The position numbers and the translations under genes are program-made. Shown here one piece after another: positions 1 through 12,800 of a DNA stretch of 41,594 nt (its first letter is position 1; each line of letters opens with the position of its first letter). Under the pieces are notes generated by a model. The model worked only from the letters and a program-made list of their open reading frames with translations, ran no database searches and was not told where the DNA came from. The DNA comes from Lingula anatina. Its lineage: Eukaryota; Brachiopoda; Lingulata; Lingulida; Lingulidae. The stretch covers positions 1 to 41,594 of the forward strand of contig NW_019775512.1 of the NCBI RefSeq assembly GCF_001039355.2, given 5' to 3'.

Positions 1-19
1 GTGGCCAAAAGTATGTCAG

Positions 20-380
20 AGGTCAAATTCAAGCTCACGGGAAGACTGTCAATATATGAGTTCCTATTCAAGTCCAGTAGTATCTATGGGCTTATATGTG
101 CCAGTTTTGGAGATATAAGGGATGTAAAATTTCCAAAGTTCAGTCCATGGTGAAAAGCAAGTCAAAGGTCAATTTCAAGGTCACAGATTGCTAGTATATG
201 ACTTCTGATTCAAGTTCAATAGTAACTATGGGCGTATCTCTGCCAGTATTTGGGATATAAGGGATTGAAAATTTGATGAAAAGTAGGGCAAAGGTCAATT
301 TCAAGGTCACAGTTAGATTGCCAGTATATGACTTCCTATTCAAGTTCAATGGTAACTATGGGCATATCTCTGCTAATTTA
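20..380. repeat. Degenerate three-unit tandem repeat
   Basis: Units begin near 20, 165 and 291 (spacings about 146 and 126 bp). Each contains ggtcaa-ttcaag, a tatga-ttc-attcaagt core, taactatgggc and gccagt-tt-g-gatataaggga. Units 2 and 3 carry TCAAGGTCA. The third unit is cut short. The first may continue left of the window. Confidence 0.8.
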
Positions 381-1708
381 GTTATTTCACATTTTATTTT
401 CACCACTGAATATTGCGACGTTGCACTTTTCGATATGGTGCAACTTGTAAACCATATGGACAAAAAAAAAAAAAAAAAGGAAAAAAAATGGATACCACCT
501 TCAGTGTTGTGCTTGACTAGCTCTATAAAACAAGAGGTCTTAAGCATTTACGGTTCCAGAATTAGAGAGTTTTTTAGTTTTGGCATCTAATAATAATTTA
601 TTAAGCCAATAAAATACAAATGTATAAAATCGGGAATCTTTTGCCCTGTAGTAGCGCCATTGAAATTTAAAAAATGAAAATGAAAATTACATGTTAGAGT
701 TAAAAATAGTTACTGCCGAAGGATAAAAGCTATTTAAATGGCCTAATAATCTAATGGCCTCTCCCATGAAAATGTACCGATTGACCCCAAACTCAGGAAG
801 ATGAAAGATGACCCTAAGTGTAACACCTCCCCTTGGCACAAATAAAAATTTTTTTGCAAAAAATACCCATTTTTAGAAAATTTTGGTCTGTTTGACCTTG
901 AAATTAGATAGACATTTAGCATTTAATTTTGCAAGGTCTGCGCTCTCAGAGTGCTTTTCTGGTTATCAATCTATTTTGATATCTCTCTATTATATTAAAT
1001 TTTAAAATTAAAATACTTTCCCTTTAAATATTTATGCAATAATCTTTAAAAAGTATCCTCAGATGAATACATTTCATTTGCCACACCATTAAATATCATA
1101 ATATATGCCCTGATCTATAACATCCGCAATTTAATTACAATTTAATTTAATTACACATGCCATGACATGCCATATAAACAAACTGGAAGCTCAACTGTAA
1201 ATTATTTGGTCAATTAACATGCTCATTATTCTGTTAACAATGCAAGGAGCCAATAAGGCTAGATCGGGATCTGGCCTGTGACATATTTATTGTAAAATAT
1301 GGACCTCAAATGAAGAGTTGTTATTCATTTAATAATAATAATAATAAATTTATTTTGAGTCTAAAATCCATTATAACATGTTCAGAAGACTACATATACA
1401 TGAAACAATTACCTAAGAAATCAATTATTAGAAATAGATAAATAAAAAAATTAGAGCTTAATGACAAAAAAATTTAAGAGTAGATAAAACATACAGATTC
1501 TCATATGAAAGCACTTACACTACATAAATAAAATGTTTGTTAAGAAAAAATAATCAATTCAAGGTAAAAAAAACAAAAAAAACAAACCCTTATTTGCACA
1601 CAGAAAAAATTATAAGTACAACAGCCTTATTTCATACAAGGCACAAATACAATTACTATAAAATTTGTAAAATCAATTTAAAAGTCGATTAGTCAAAAAA
1701 TTTCCTGA
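381..1708. other. Intergenic, AT-rich, no gene seen
   Basis: Contains a poly-A run near 462-478 and a short microsatellite. No ORF has gene-like composition. Confidence 0.7.
1331..1350. repeat. (AAT)n short microsatellite
   Basis: Five to six AAT units in otherwise AT-rich DNA near the 3' end of the LINE remnant. Confidence 0.8.
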
Positions 1709-1990
1709 ATAGTTGTCTTCAATTCTTTTTTAAAATGCTTGGTAGACTCAATGGATTGGATTTCCAGTGGTAATAAATTCCATTCCTTTGGACCTGCTGA
1801 TTTAAAAGAAATGTCACCACAAGTTTTTAGGCGCATTTTTACTGGCTTAACAATTTGTCTACAGACCGCAGGTTTCTTGCTGGAATATAGTGAGTGACTA
1901 ATTCACTTAAGTAGATCGATGCAACTTTGTAAAAAGCATCATGAACAAAGACTAGAAATTTAAATAATTTAATGAAATTGAATGATATAC
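1709..1990 (-). mobile_element. Decayed LINE reverse-transcriptase C-terminus
   Basis: Minus-strand conceptual translation gives the typical tail of CR1/L2-type LINE ORF2: SELVTHYIPARNLRSVDKLL, then after a frameshift MRLKTCGDISFKSAGPKEWN and LLPLEIQSIE, ending HFKKELKTT before a stop. The pattern (YxP-R-LRS, LKTxGDxSF, AGPKxWNxLPL) is widespread in marine invertebrate LINEs. The frameshift and lack of upstream domains show an old, 5'-truncated, inactive copy. Confidence 0.75.
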
Positions 1991-2248
1991 CAATCAGTAT
2001 ATCATATCTGTGTAAAGACTTGAAAGTTTGCCAATTTTGCTTCAGACTTTTTAGTTTGTATGATGTAGAAATTAGAAATGTTACATAAAATCAGTTATTT
2101 AAAAGTCATTTGTTTGAAACGTATCGTATTTCAGTTAATATGATTCAAATATTTACTGAAAGAAAAGGTCAATAAACTGCTGTAAATTTTTATGTAACAT
2201 TCTACAAACTTGAAAAATTAAAATGCCACACACATGGATTTCCACATA

Positions 2249-4715
2249 TTTATTGATGTCACATTTGAGTGACAGTTACAACTGGTGACAACACTCTTTT
2301 TCCTAGTCACCTATCCTTTAAATACATGTATAATGATAGCAATTCACTGAAACATTTCCTTTTACAGAATTATATCAGCACTAAATCTTCCTGAAATATT
2401 AATTTACAGTAATCACAACTGACATAGTGGTGGTGTATATTCATAAACCAATAGAGAAGAGTTCAGTTCTCTAATCACAAAGTTCTAGATATACCATGGT
2501 TTTATGGCACAACTATCTTCAGAATCAAACTTTAAATCACAATAGTCTTGTGAGACTGATGTTCCCCAAAGAATGCAGGAGAAAGTGGAATAATCTGTTT
2601 GACAATGTCACATTATTCTGTTTCCATGCCCTCCTTGATATCACCATCTGAATCATACTGAAATGGACACGTTACAGTAAAAAAAATAAATCTAAACAAA
2701 AAAGCTCAAAAAATAATACACCAATAACAGAATATTATGAATGGTAAATGTAATGACAAACTATAAATAGTTTGCTTAACATAAGCAGCGGGCAACACAC
2801 AATATCAGTTTGTGCAGGTTATATTCTGACAAGTCCAGCTAGCCAGTATATACAGGTCGTCTTCAGCTTGGCAAAATGAGCACCTAATTTCTAATTCCAG
2901 TTTAACATCGAGAGATGTGACAAATTAGTTATCAAAGTGATGAGCCAAGTTTTTTACAACTACAGACAACATGGAAAGAAATGGAAAATGTACCTTTGCA
3001 GTTTTACCTATGTTCTTATCTCAGTTCTTATCTCCTTCAACACGCACAAAACTTCCAACTTTGCTACAATTCTGAATAAGACTTCACAATGAATTGACAC
3101 AGTTGTGCTAATGTCATTAAGCATACCTCTAGATACAAATAGCTGCAAAGCTTTAGTTCTGATTATACATTAAATTGAGTGAAGCTTTACCATACAAATT
3201 GAATAAGATTAATGACGGCCTTTCCACCTAATTAATACAGGTAAATAACAACAATAATTAGAATAGTTTGACACTATATGTGGAACTTATATCTAATGTT
3301 TCAGGTATAAATAATGATATATGCTATCTTCACATTAATATTTAACTCAGCATAGTTCAGATACCCCAGGGCCCTTTATTTAAATACCACCCTTCACATG
3401 TCCATTGTAACACTTGCCCATTCTATGGAGAACTTCAGTGTCCAAAACCAGTAATAGAAAGTGTTCACACACAATACATGTACATTTAACAAATAACATT
3501 TGCCAACCTGTACATAAAAATCACTTTGATACAGAGAAATTATATACAAGTCTTGTTATAGACAGTGTACTACTTCAAGAAACTTCTTAATCACCAATTT
3601 GCTTCTACAATACACCTTTTAACTCTTACTGTACAAATAAAGTGGTTGCACATTATATCACTATGGAAAAAATGCCCTTATTTGGTATCTGCCTGGATTC
3701 ATATGGGCATTTTCTTCCAATTTCACACCCATTTTTTAACTCCATGGCCAGTACTACATCAGTATTTATCACACCAAGCTGAAACTCCTTCCACATGATG
3801 ACAGTTCACTTCTACTGGTGTTGTAAACCTATCCCACAATTCACTACATTTGCACAAGTAATGACTGATCCATTGACACATAATTCACATTCTTGTGCAA
3901 ACTGATATTTGACATACACATGATAAAGTGGGGTGGTGAAAATTAATAATAAACTCAGTCCAGTCTGCTTTATATGCACATGATATTTTGGTTCCTGGTG
4001 TAAGCGAGATCAGACACCAGCGATGAGATGCCCATGTCCAATGTACAGTCATAATATACAGGAATATTGATTGGTCTGTGCCTGAAACAAAGAAGCAGCA
4101 AATATAAATACACTCCACAGTTGGTTCATGTACAACCTAGTGGATATCAATATTGGTAAAAAGAGATATTACAACCCTTTTGTGAACAACAAATCTAAGT
4201 CGAGTACTGACTATTAATGAGTTATAAACATTAAAGGGATAATAACTCTTTGTTTTGGCCAAAAAATGAATTTTCCTGGAGTAAACAATTTTCCAATACT
4301 TACCAATGGTTAACAAACCCATTTTTACATTCAAAAATAGTCCCTGGTGTTTTTTCTAAAATCTTTGTTTTTTTGTTACCATCTTTCCGGAGATTATAAC
4401 AGAGTATAGCCATCAATGGAGGTCATGTAGTCTAAGACAAGCTAAGATATCAGAATAATAGCTATAACTGCTGTTTTTGTGGTAAAACAGAATATATTAT
4501 ATTTCGCAGTGTTTTTATTGTGAAATATAGATCTCATACAAAGAGTTATTATCCCTTTAAAGACAAATTAAGGTTTTCACTTCACTTTTCCCAAGGAACA
4601 AAAGTAAATTATTGTTTTTTTTTTAACTTATCATAATCATCGTACAAATTCAAAGAACTTAAACAGTGATTAGAAGGTTAAAACATTTGGAAGGTCTCAC
4701 CTACATTGTTTTCTC
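2249..4715 (-). other. Presumed 3' UTR and downstream DNA of the PICALM-like gene
   Basis: No coding signal I can support. AATAAA polyadenylation signals on the minus strand lie at 4514-4519 (inside the MITE), 3375-3380 and 2249-2254. The sequence alone does not show which is used, so the 3' end is unresolved. The 4514 signal would make part of the transposon the transcript terminus. Confidence 0.45.
4231..4560. mobile_element. TTAA-flanked MITE, copy 1
   Basis: 330 bp with perfect 20-bp terminal inverted repeats including the flanks: TTAAAGGGATAATAACTCTT at the left and its complement at the right. The interior includes a degenerate palindrome near 4378-4403 (CCGGAGAT core). No coding capacity. 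The TTAA flanks suggest piggyBac-type mobilisation; this is inference because the inner ends do not match a piggyBac end I know. Confidence 0.85.
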
Positions 4716-4871
4716 TCACAAAGCACCAAATGGGTCATTTGGTTGCTGAGGACTTGGCTGACCAAACGCATTCATCTGTGGAGATGGTTGCATGCCCATT
4801 CCCATAGGCTGCATGCCCATTGGCTGCATGCCAATACCAGGGGCCATTCCCATTGGCCTTGGTTGCATGCC
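4716..4871 (-). CDS. PICALM: Coding exon 27: terminal exon with GMQP repeats and DPF
   Basis: Residues 812-862 and stop TGA at 4718-4716. Begins [12 protein letters not shown], repeats the GMQP unit several times and ends QPNDPFGAL. The DPF at 857-859 is an AP-2 appendage-type ligand (family knowledge). Human PICALM ends near NPFGPVSG, so an xPF near the C-terminus is shared. Acceptor ttttag. Confidence 0.93.
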   Translation of the reverse strand, partial: GMQPRPMGMAPGIGMQPMGMQPMGMGMQPSPQMNAFGQPSPQQPNDPFGAL

Positions 4872-5689
4872 CTAAAAGATAAAGAATAAATAACGACACA
4901 GCCATTACATAAACATTGATTTTTTTTTTTTATAACAGCAAAAAAGAATACTAAATTTATGTTATAGAGCTCATTGCAGCGAGTCACATTCATGTGGCTT
5001 ATTTGTTGCAATGGGTTTTTCTTAGTCATGTTTGTTCCAGGGCAACTGGAGACAAATCGTACATTACCATATATGGCTGCATTCCTGGCTGACCATATCC
5101 CATCATTCCTGGTGCCATCATGCCAGGTTGTCCCTTAAATAATGAAATGAGTTTGAATTTTTTTTCTTTTTTAACAAAATTTCTTAGTGATAATAAACAA
5201 CCTGTTAAAAATAAACCAATTGCCTAGTTCTTGGTTCTCAAGAGAGCTAGCAATTGTGAACTGTAACAATATCTGAAATTGAAATGGTTTCAACTGGAGC
5301 TGTTGAGATTTCCCCTAACATATGCTTACCATAGGAACCACATTAGGTGGCTGCTGCCATGTGGGTGGTCCAGCTGTAGTGCTGGCTCTAGGAGGAGGCT
5401 GCCAGTTGGCACCACCTGTCTTCTTCTGTTCACCTTTAGGATTCCACTCATGCTGTGTTCTAAAAGGAAAGGAAGGGTATCTAAATGGTTGGTGTGAACC
5501 CAATGTGTTGATAAATATAACAATTTTTCTAGATTTGCAAGGACAGTGTACAAAAATGTTTTGTGAAGCAATATAATTTCTATATTTCCAAATTCCGATA
5601 AACATAAAAACTTTTGTCTTTAAACCTTTGCTGACTAGCTTTTATGCTGCAACTTTTTTTACAATGGTTTCACAATCTGAAAAGTCAAA

Positions 5690-5749
<60 letters not shown>

Positions 5750-8700
5750 TTTTCTTTGTTAACTTTAATTTGAAATAAAAAATGTAATAATTAATGTTAC
5801 AAATCTAATAAATTTTACTCTACTTTTTTATTTGATCATGTTTAATGCTCAGATTTCCAGCAAGTTGCATTAGGCTGGTGTTCACATCTCCCTGAATGAG
5901 TTTCTCATCTCTCTTCTCTTGGACTGGTGCTGTGGACTGTGGCTTCAAAACTTCACCAAAACCATCAAAACCTTAAAGCAAGAGGTATGTTTTGCCTATT
6001 AATAAACACTGTCAATTTTGATTTGGACAACAACCAGTGGGGTCCTGATGCAAGCACAAAGTAAATTTCTATTAATACAGCAATACTGGCACATGCACAG
6101 CTGCTGCAGATATCAGGACACCTATTCAAAGTTAGGTGGAGAGTGTGACTACTTTCTTTTATACATATTTTATTTAAAACATGTAAAAGTAATCCATGTT
6201 TTATGGTTTACTGAAATCATTTTGACTAACACATTAATCATATTCATGTACTGTCATACATAATGAACATGAAATTATAAGGAAAGTTAAAGGGATAATA
6301 ACTCTTCGTATGAGATCTATATTTCACAATAAAAACATTGTGAATAACTCATAGAAATATAATATATTCTGTTTTACCACAAAAACGACAGTTATAGCTA
6401 TTATTCTGATATCTGAGCTCGTCTTTAGACCACGTGACCGCCATTGATGGCTGAACTCTGTTAAAATCTCTTAAGAGATTTTAACATGTTAAAATCTCTT
6501 AAGAGATTTTAACAAAAAACCAAACTTTTTAGAAAAAAAACAGGGACTAACTTCGAATGTAAAAATGGATTCATTAACCATTGGTTAGTATGGGAAAAAT
6601 TGTTGTTTACTCCAGGAAAATTCATTTTTTGGCCGAAACGAAGAGTTATTATCCCTTTAAACATAAAAAAGCATTCAAGAACGAGCAAAGAAGTCATATA
6701 TTAAAAGTGTTAAAACATGACATTTTTCAATTCAAGCCAGACTTAAGCAAAATGCATGTGGAATATCTTTAAGCAAGACAGGCATTGACTATGAATTTTA
6801 GAGCGTTCTACATATAACCCTCTCCCAAATTAAGCATAATCACCTTGTTCAGCCTCTACAGCACCTAAAAGGAAGGGAAATAAAAAAGGAAGCATTTTTA
6901 CAAAAGAAATGTGAAAAGGTCAGGCCCAAGCAGGTGAAGAAAAAACTTACTAATATAATGAAAGACTTCTAATAAAGCATTTGTTACTGCCATTTACTTA
7001 GCACAATATTATGACAGGAATAAGGTAAAGTATAAAGCTATTAATGAAATTAAACTAGTCCTTATCAAACCACAGTGCTATTTAATAAAATCATTTCAAA
7101 TATAATTTATCATGATGCATTCCTTAACTCACAGTAAGAATATTACATAAAATCTTCCCTGGAAAATTTCAATCACAACAGTACTACAGTCACATTCAAA
7201 CAATCACACGAACAAATAACTAATAAAAACACAAATACTATGAATCATACAAATCAAATAACCTGTTGTTGAGTGCCTATCAAACGAAATGGTTCTGTAT
7301 GGAGGAAACATTCAAGTGTGGTACTTTGACAAAAAATCTTTCTAGAATGGTGCTAAAAAGAAACCCATACTAGCACACTGGAACTTATAGTACTTGATCT
7401 ATAAACAGAGAAATATCAAATAGTTCAAACATAATATTCACAGTCTATTGAACAAAAGAAGTCGATAGATATTCATATAGATAGACAGATACCCCCTTTT
7501 GGATCCGAATAAGCTGACAATATCTTGGCATGTACTACAGAAAAGGAAAATGAAACACATCAACATTCTAGTGCTTTGGCTTGGAATACAAGTTACTTTT
7601 AAATCAAAGAACATCCTGTCATAACTTAACTGGAAATGTTCACAACATCAACACTAAAAACAAAGTTCAACTAAATACTTCAATATCCAACCATCCTCAT
7701 CAAAAATAACTATGGTCAAATGCATGAGTGGAAGTAGATTTATAAAAATTGGTCCCCACCATATCATACCATATAAACCACTGTGCTTTTATTTATTATC
7801 TTTTTGAGCACTAATATACACAAATGTCAGCTTTGACTGATGTCTTCAAAATATTCATCTAACAATCACAAAATTTGCACATATGATTTTTATTAGTGGT
7901 TTAGAAGAATACCAAAAAGAGTACATATTATAATTAAGGGTAATGCATTAAAAATGTCTCTCTGTTATTTGTGGAGACACACTGACCTGCTTTGGTTGTT
8001 GGCTGGGCAGCGGGTATTGGAGAGAAGATCATCTGACCCATTGGAAAGTTGGGCATTTCCATTTGATTTGATGCTTGCAACACAACAGAAGCAACTTGAA
8101 TTATCCAACGTAACCCAATGGCTCTTGTACTAACTAACTTATATAAATATTATACATATATCAAGTTTGCAATTAAGTACTACATTTTGTTTTTGTATCT
8201 AGCCAAACTCTTAGATGAAGCATGTCGCTAAAATATTTATAGTACTCAATTCATGAACAATACTCAATATAAACAAAAAGGGAGAAAACATCTAGCATGT
8301 CTGTCTCACTACTAACTACAACACAGGTGACCAACACCTTAAATTGTATTAACAGCTGGTGAAACAGAAAGAGAGGTAAAAGAACTTAAGATCACCAAAA
8401 CCTAGAATGTCTCCTTACTCCAAACTGAAAGGAGGAAACCCAACAATACTACTGGCACTATATTAAAAAAAAAAATAAAAAAATAAAACATGTTTAAATA
8501 AAATAAAATTCCACAAATTAGCCACCACCCTACAGAGACATGTTGTTCAGTTGAAATGTGCCATGTTGTGCCACCAACCTGTTGGGTGTGTTGCACTTGG
8601 AGAGGTAGAAAAGAGCAACTCTCCTGCAAACAATCCACTTGCTGCTTGGAACAAAGCCATGTATGTTAATAAAGAACACCATTCTTTTTAAAAACTAAGT

Positions 8701-9831
8701 GTAAATATCATTATCATGCACAGAAGGCATTTACTAGGTTTTGATAAATGATACCTTAATAAGATTTGTATTTTATTTGTCAAATTATTATGTGGCACTA
8801 TCAAACCCCATTAAAATAATAAGATGCTCCACTTTGAAAATACAGCAAATATTACAATCTGAATTACTATATGCCCAACCTCTAGCAAAAATTTTCAGCA
8901 CACTTCAGGTTTAAACTCCAGGGGAACTAACCTGCACTTTGAGCAGCAGGGGCTGGGTCAGGTGCAAACAGCAAGTCCCCAAGCTGGTCTAAGCCAGACT
9001 CCTTCTTAACAGCTAACATAAAATACAACTCATAACTGTGAACAATGGAAAAATTCCATAATAACCCACAGCCATTTTGGCAAAGACCATGAAGCAATGG
9101 CTCATCACTTTTTTCTCCCAGAACCGAAATCTTTTATTATTTGACTTAACTAGAATAAATCCAATTATATTATTACTAGCTATACAATGAAGGTCCATCC
9201 CTTCTCCCCTTTTAGAGAAATAATGAAAATGAGATTATTTGATGTATAAAAATATTTGATCTCATACTGAGAGTATGAATATACATATGTAAAGGCAACA
9301 AATTTTGATAATTGGCAATTGTCAGATTAACATTTCTTTTACCAACCTGGTGCTGGTTCAGTAGGAGACATAGTAAACAGCAAGTCTCCTGTTACAGAGG
9401 GGAAAACTTTCTCTTCAGCAGCTAAAGAAATGAAATGACAGTAGAAGGCACACAAGAAATTCATCAAGTACTAGAAAGTTGCACCATTCAACAAACAGAA
9501 TAAATCAGCCAAACTTTAGGACAGCCCCTGAATATAACCCTCTAAAATGACATGTATCTGTTCACCAATTTTTTCAAAAACATATGAAAAATCTCTATCA
9601 ACAATTCACATTTTTTACATGAAATTTCATTATAAAATGGATTAGATGATCAAACTGTATCAAAAGGAAAAAATTGGAATCCACAAGAGGCTCCATAACA
9701 TTGGAGACCTAGTGGTAGCTTTGCTGGAGAGGGCACAGCAGGTGGTGGTGGAGAAGAAGGGAAAAGGAGCTCTCCTGGAGAGGGACTGGCTTCCCTGGAA
9801 ACTATAAAGAAAAGCAAAATATAGATAAAAA

Positions 9832-9880
<49 letters not shown>

Positions 9881-12800
9881 CTTATTCTCAGATATATCAG
9901 CCTTATAATTACAATGATGTTCTGGTCATTCAACTAAAGAACTTTTCTCTGAGAAAAATAGAACTTACAAGAATCAACTTCTTTGAACTACAATTTTCTG
10001 CCAAACACTAAGTACAAGACAAAAAAATATCCCAAACACCCAAAAGTGTACAAGTAAAGCTATCATAATTGGTACTCAGAAACTGCAACTCGTAATCAAC
10101 TAATTTTTTTTTTTTCATATAATTTGGCAAGAAAGAAAAAAAAAGAATAAATGGCAAGTGTATCCTACAACTGAATCAGCTGGTCACTTCTAAAAAACAA
10201 GGAGAGGTGCTGAATTTACTGTTTTGCTTAAATAATTCATTAATTATGAAGTCAGAGAAAAGGAATGACAGTAGAGTAAAAACACAAAAAGAAAACCATG
10301 TAACTCTGAAGCACCGACCTGTTTTGATCTGAGGAGATGCAGGCCCAGGTTCATTTACAGCAAACAAGTCCTTAGTTCCTATAAATTTTAGGTACTATTG
10401 CATAACAATGCACTCAATTTGACTGCTTCAAAATAAAATTAAGAAAATCAAAAACCTATGGTTTTACAATAAGTCAAAACATTAAACATGTACCCTTGCA
10501 GTCTGAGCTATTTCTCTGAAGTTGCAAAAATACTTTAAATATATCCAAAGCAAGTAATATATGAAAGTAACATACCACAGAAGACCAGTTATATAATTTT
10601 ATATAGTTCTTTAGTCCATTATCAGTGGTTCTCCCAAAAGAGACGGATCAGCATTACTTCCGGTAGAAATGTCAATTCTACAAAACTGTTCCATATATAA
10701 TTCCATATATAAAGACACACCAACCTGCAGTTGGGGTGGTAACTACTGGGCTAGCCTGCTTCTCTGGTGCCACTATAACATCCAAGGGGTCCTGCTTAGG
10801 TGGAGCAGCTTTAGAAAAACATGCTATTTTATCATTTTGCTGGCTCAAGCTAGCATATTTAATGGTATAGCTAAATGATTTGCCTTAGGTGTTTGGTAAA
10901 ATTTCATGCTGGACATAATGGACATAATACTAACAGGAATGATATGAAATATATACATACAATTAACAAATTCATGTGCTGGCATTTTAAACTTCCTAAG
11001 TTTTGAAAATTTTCTTTTTAAATATGGACACTTCTATTTGGAAACTATATGGATGATAATTCTGGCTAAATTCTAGTCATGTCTGATGGGAATTTCCTCT
11101 TCCATCAGAACCTTAACAACTGCCTCAATCCATAGATACAGCATTTAATACCACAGAAATACAAGTAGTTCTTCATCCACTGTTTGCCATATCAAGGTAT
11201 ACAATTAATTTTCCTTTGCTTCAGGTTTTTTATATCATTAATTTCTTTCATAAGTGCAAATATTTTCCAACAATCAACAGGTGAGGTGTACTATCAAACA
11301 CTATCATACACAAACACATTTTTACATACATTCTACACACTAACTGCATCATTACAAATAAACCTAAACATTTGTTCCATCTTGATCATAACATAATGCG
11401 CACAGTAGACAAACTAAAACAAGAAACTTGAATGTACATCGACTTTTGTGCATCAACCCCACTGGTTAACATTAAGTGTACAAATAAATATAACACATAA
11501 GGTAAATGTATTAAACCATTATCATTCATTAATACACAATTCTTCCTGTCACCAAAGGAACATGGCTAAAATAAACACCTTTTAAGTTGAGTTAGTGTAA
11601 AGACAAGACAACACATGGTTTTACAAACATGTTAAATATTAATTAAGTGAAAAAAATTGAACAACTGCATTATAAATTAAACACATAAATTTCAACTTGG
11701 CAACTGGATGAAAGGACACCACAAATATTTGGATCTGTGATGTTGTTAGATTTGTCTAGATTTCTGCAGACAAGAGTGTTCATGTTAGCAAAAATTGTTT
11801 TTATAGATTTATAAAATTCATCAAAAGGAGCGTAGTTAGTTATTGTCTATAGAAAACTAACAAAATCTTAAATCAGATGTTCATCACTCCAGATGCCAAT
11901 TTTAACAAATATCCCACAAATAACTTCTTTTCTTGACGTGTTATCTGATTGTTAATAAATTAGAAGATTCACACATTTTAAGAACTACAGTGTTTGCTGC
12001 CCTGAAAGTTGAAAACCAAAACCAATACATACTTAATAGGTAGATATACACACAATACTCACCAGGTGGGGGTGCAGACACTGCCCCCAACCCCCCCATG
12101 GGGATCATGCCACTGGAAGTGGTACCTGGACCAAATACATGCAAAGAGACACCATGACAGAGAGATGGAAGTGAGATGTTACATGCAATTGCAGTACTGC
12201 TATGGAATACTTTACTGCGGAAAATAAAAGAATGGAAGACCAGAGAATTTTCTGCATAAAAAATAAAATGTACAGACTATCTATGCTATTTATCATTTTA
12301 ATGACTGCTTTTTGATATCTCTATATAACCTGTTTGCAAATCCTTTCCAATCTGTGGTCTTTGAAATATTTACAATCGACATTAATTTTACCATCTCCAT
12401 TAGTTTTTGATATAGCAAAATGGTAGAAGTTTTTGCACCTTATACCTGGCTCTTGTGGGTCACTTAGTTGCCACGTTAAAAAGATAAATTATTAATAACA
12501 AACTGTAAATAATATTCAAAGCAAGATTTAACCTGTTCCTTGCAAATGGAATACATTAGGATTATCATGGAACCACAATCAGACTTAAATTGTATAAGAG
12601 GTTATCAGGTTAAATCCTGTCCCAGTTATAGCAGAAAGTGATTCTCAACTTTAAGAAATGCTACCATCCCATGAGGTTAAAATTTCTTTGGCTTTTCATT
12701 AATTTAGATAGGAATAGGAATTATTTCAAATTAATAGCAAGAATTCTTAAGCTTAAGCATGAACGTAAAAGAATCAAGGTAGCAAACCTCTCCAGTCTTC

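Noticed and set aside
273-590. 105-codon plus-strand frame.
   Set aside because: It runs through the tandem repeat and a poly-A tract giving a lysine run; no gene-like features.
7262-7293. Possible extra exon in intron 22 on the minus strand ([11 protein letters not shown], acceptor ccatacag, donor gttatt).
   Set aside because: Its 32-nt length breaks the phase 1-1 chain: it would end in phase 0 and shift the frame of exon 23.
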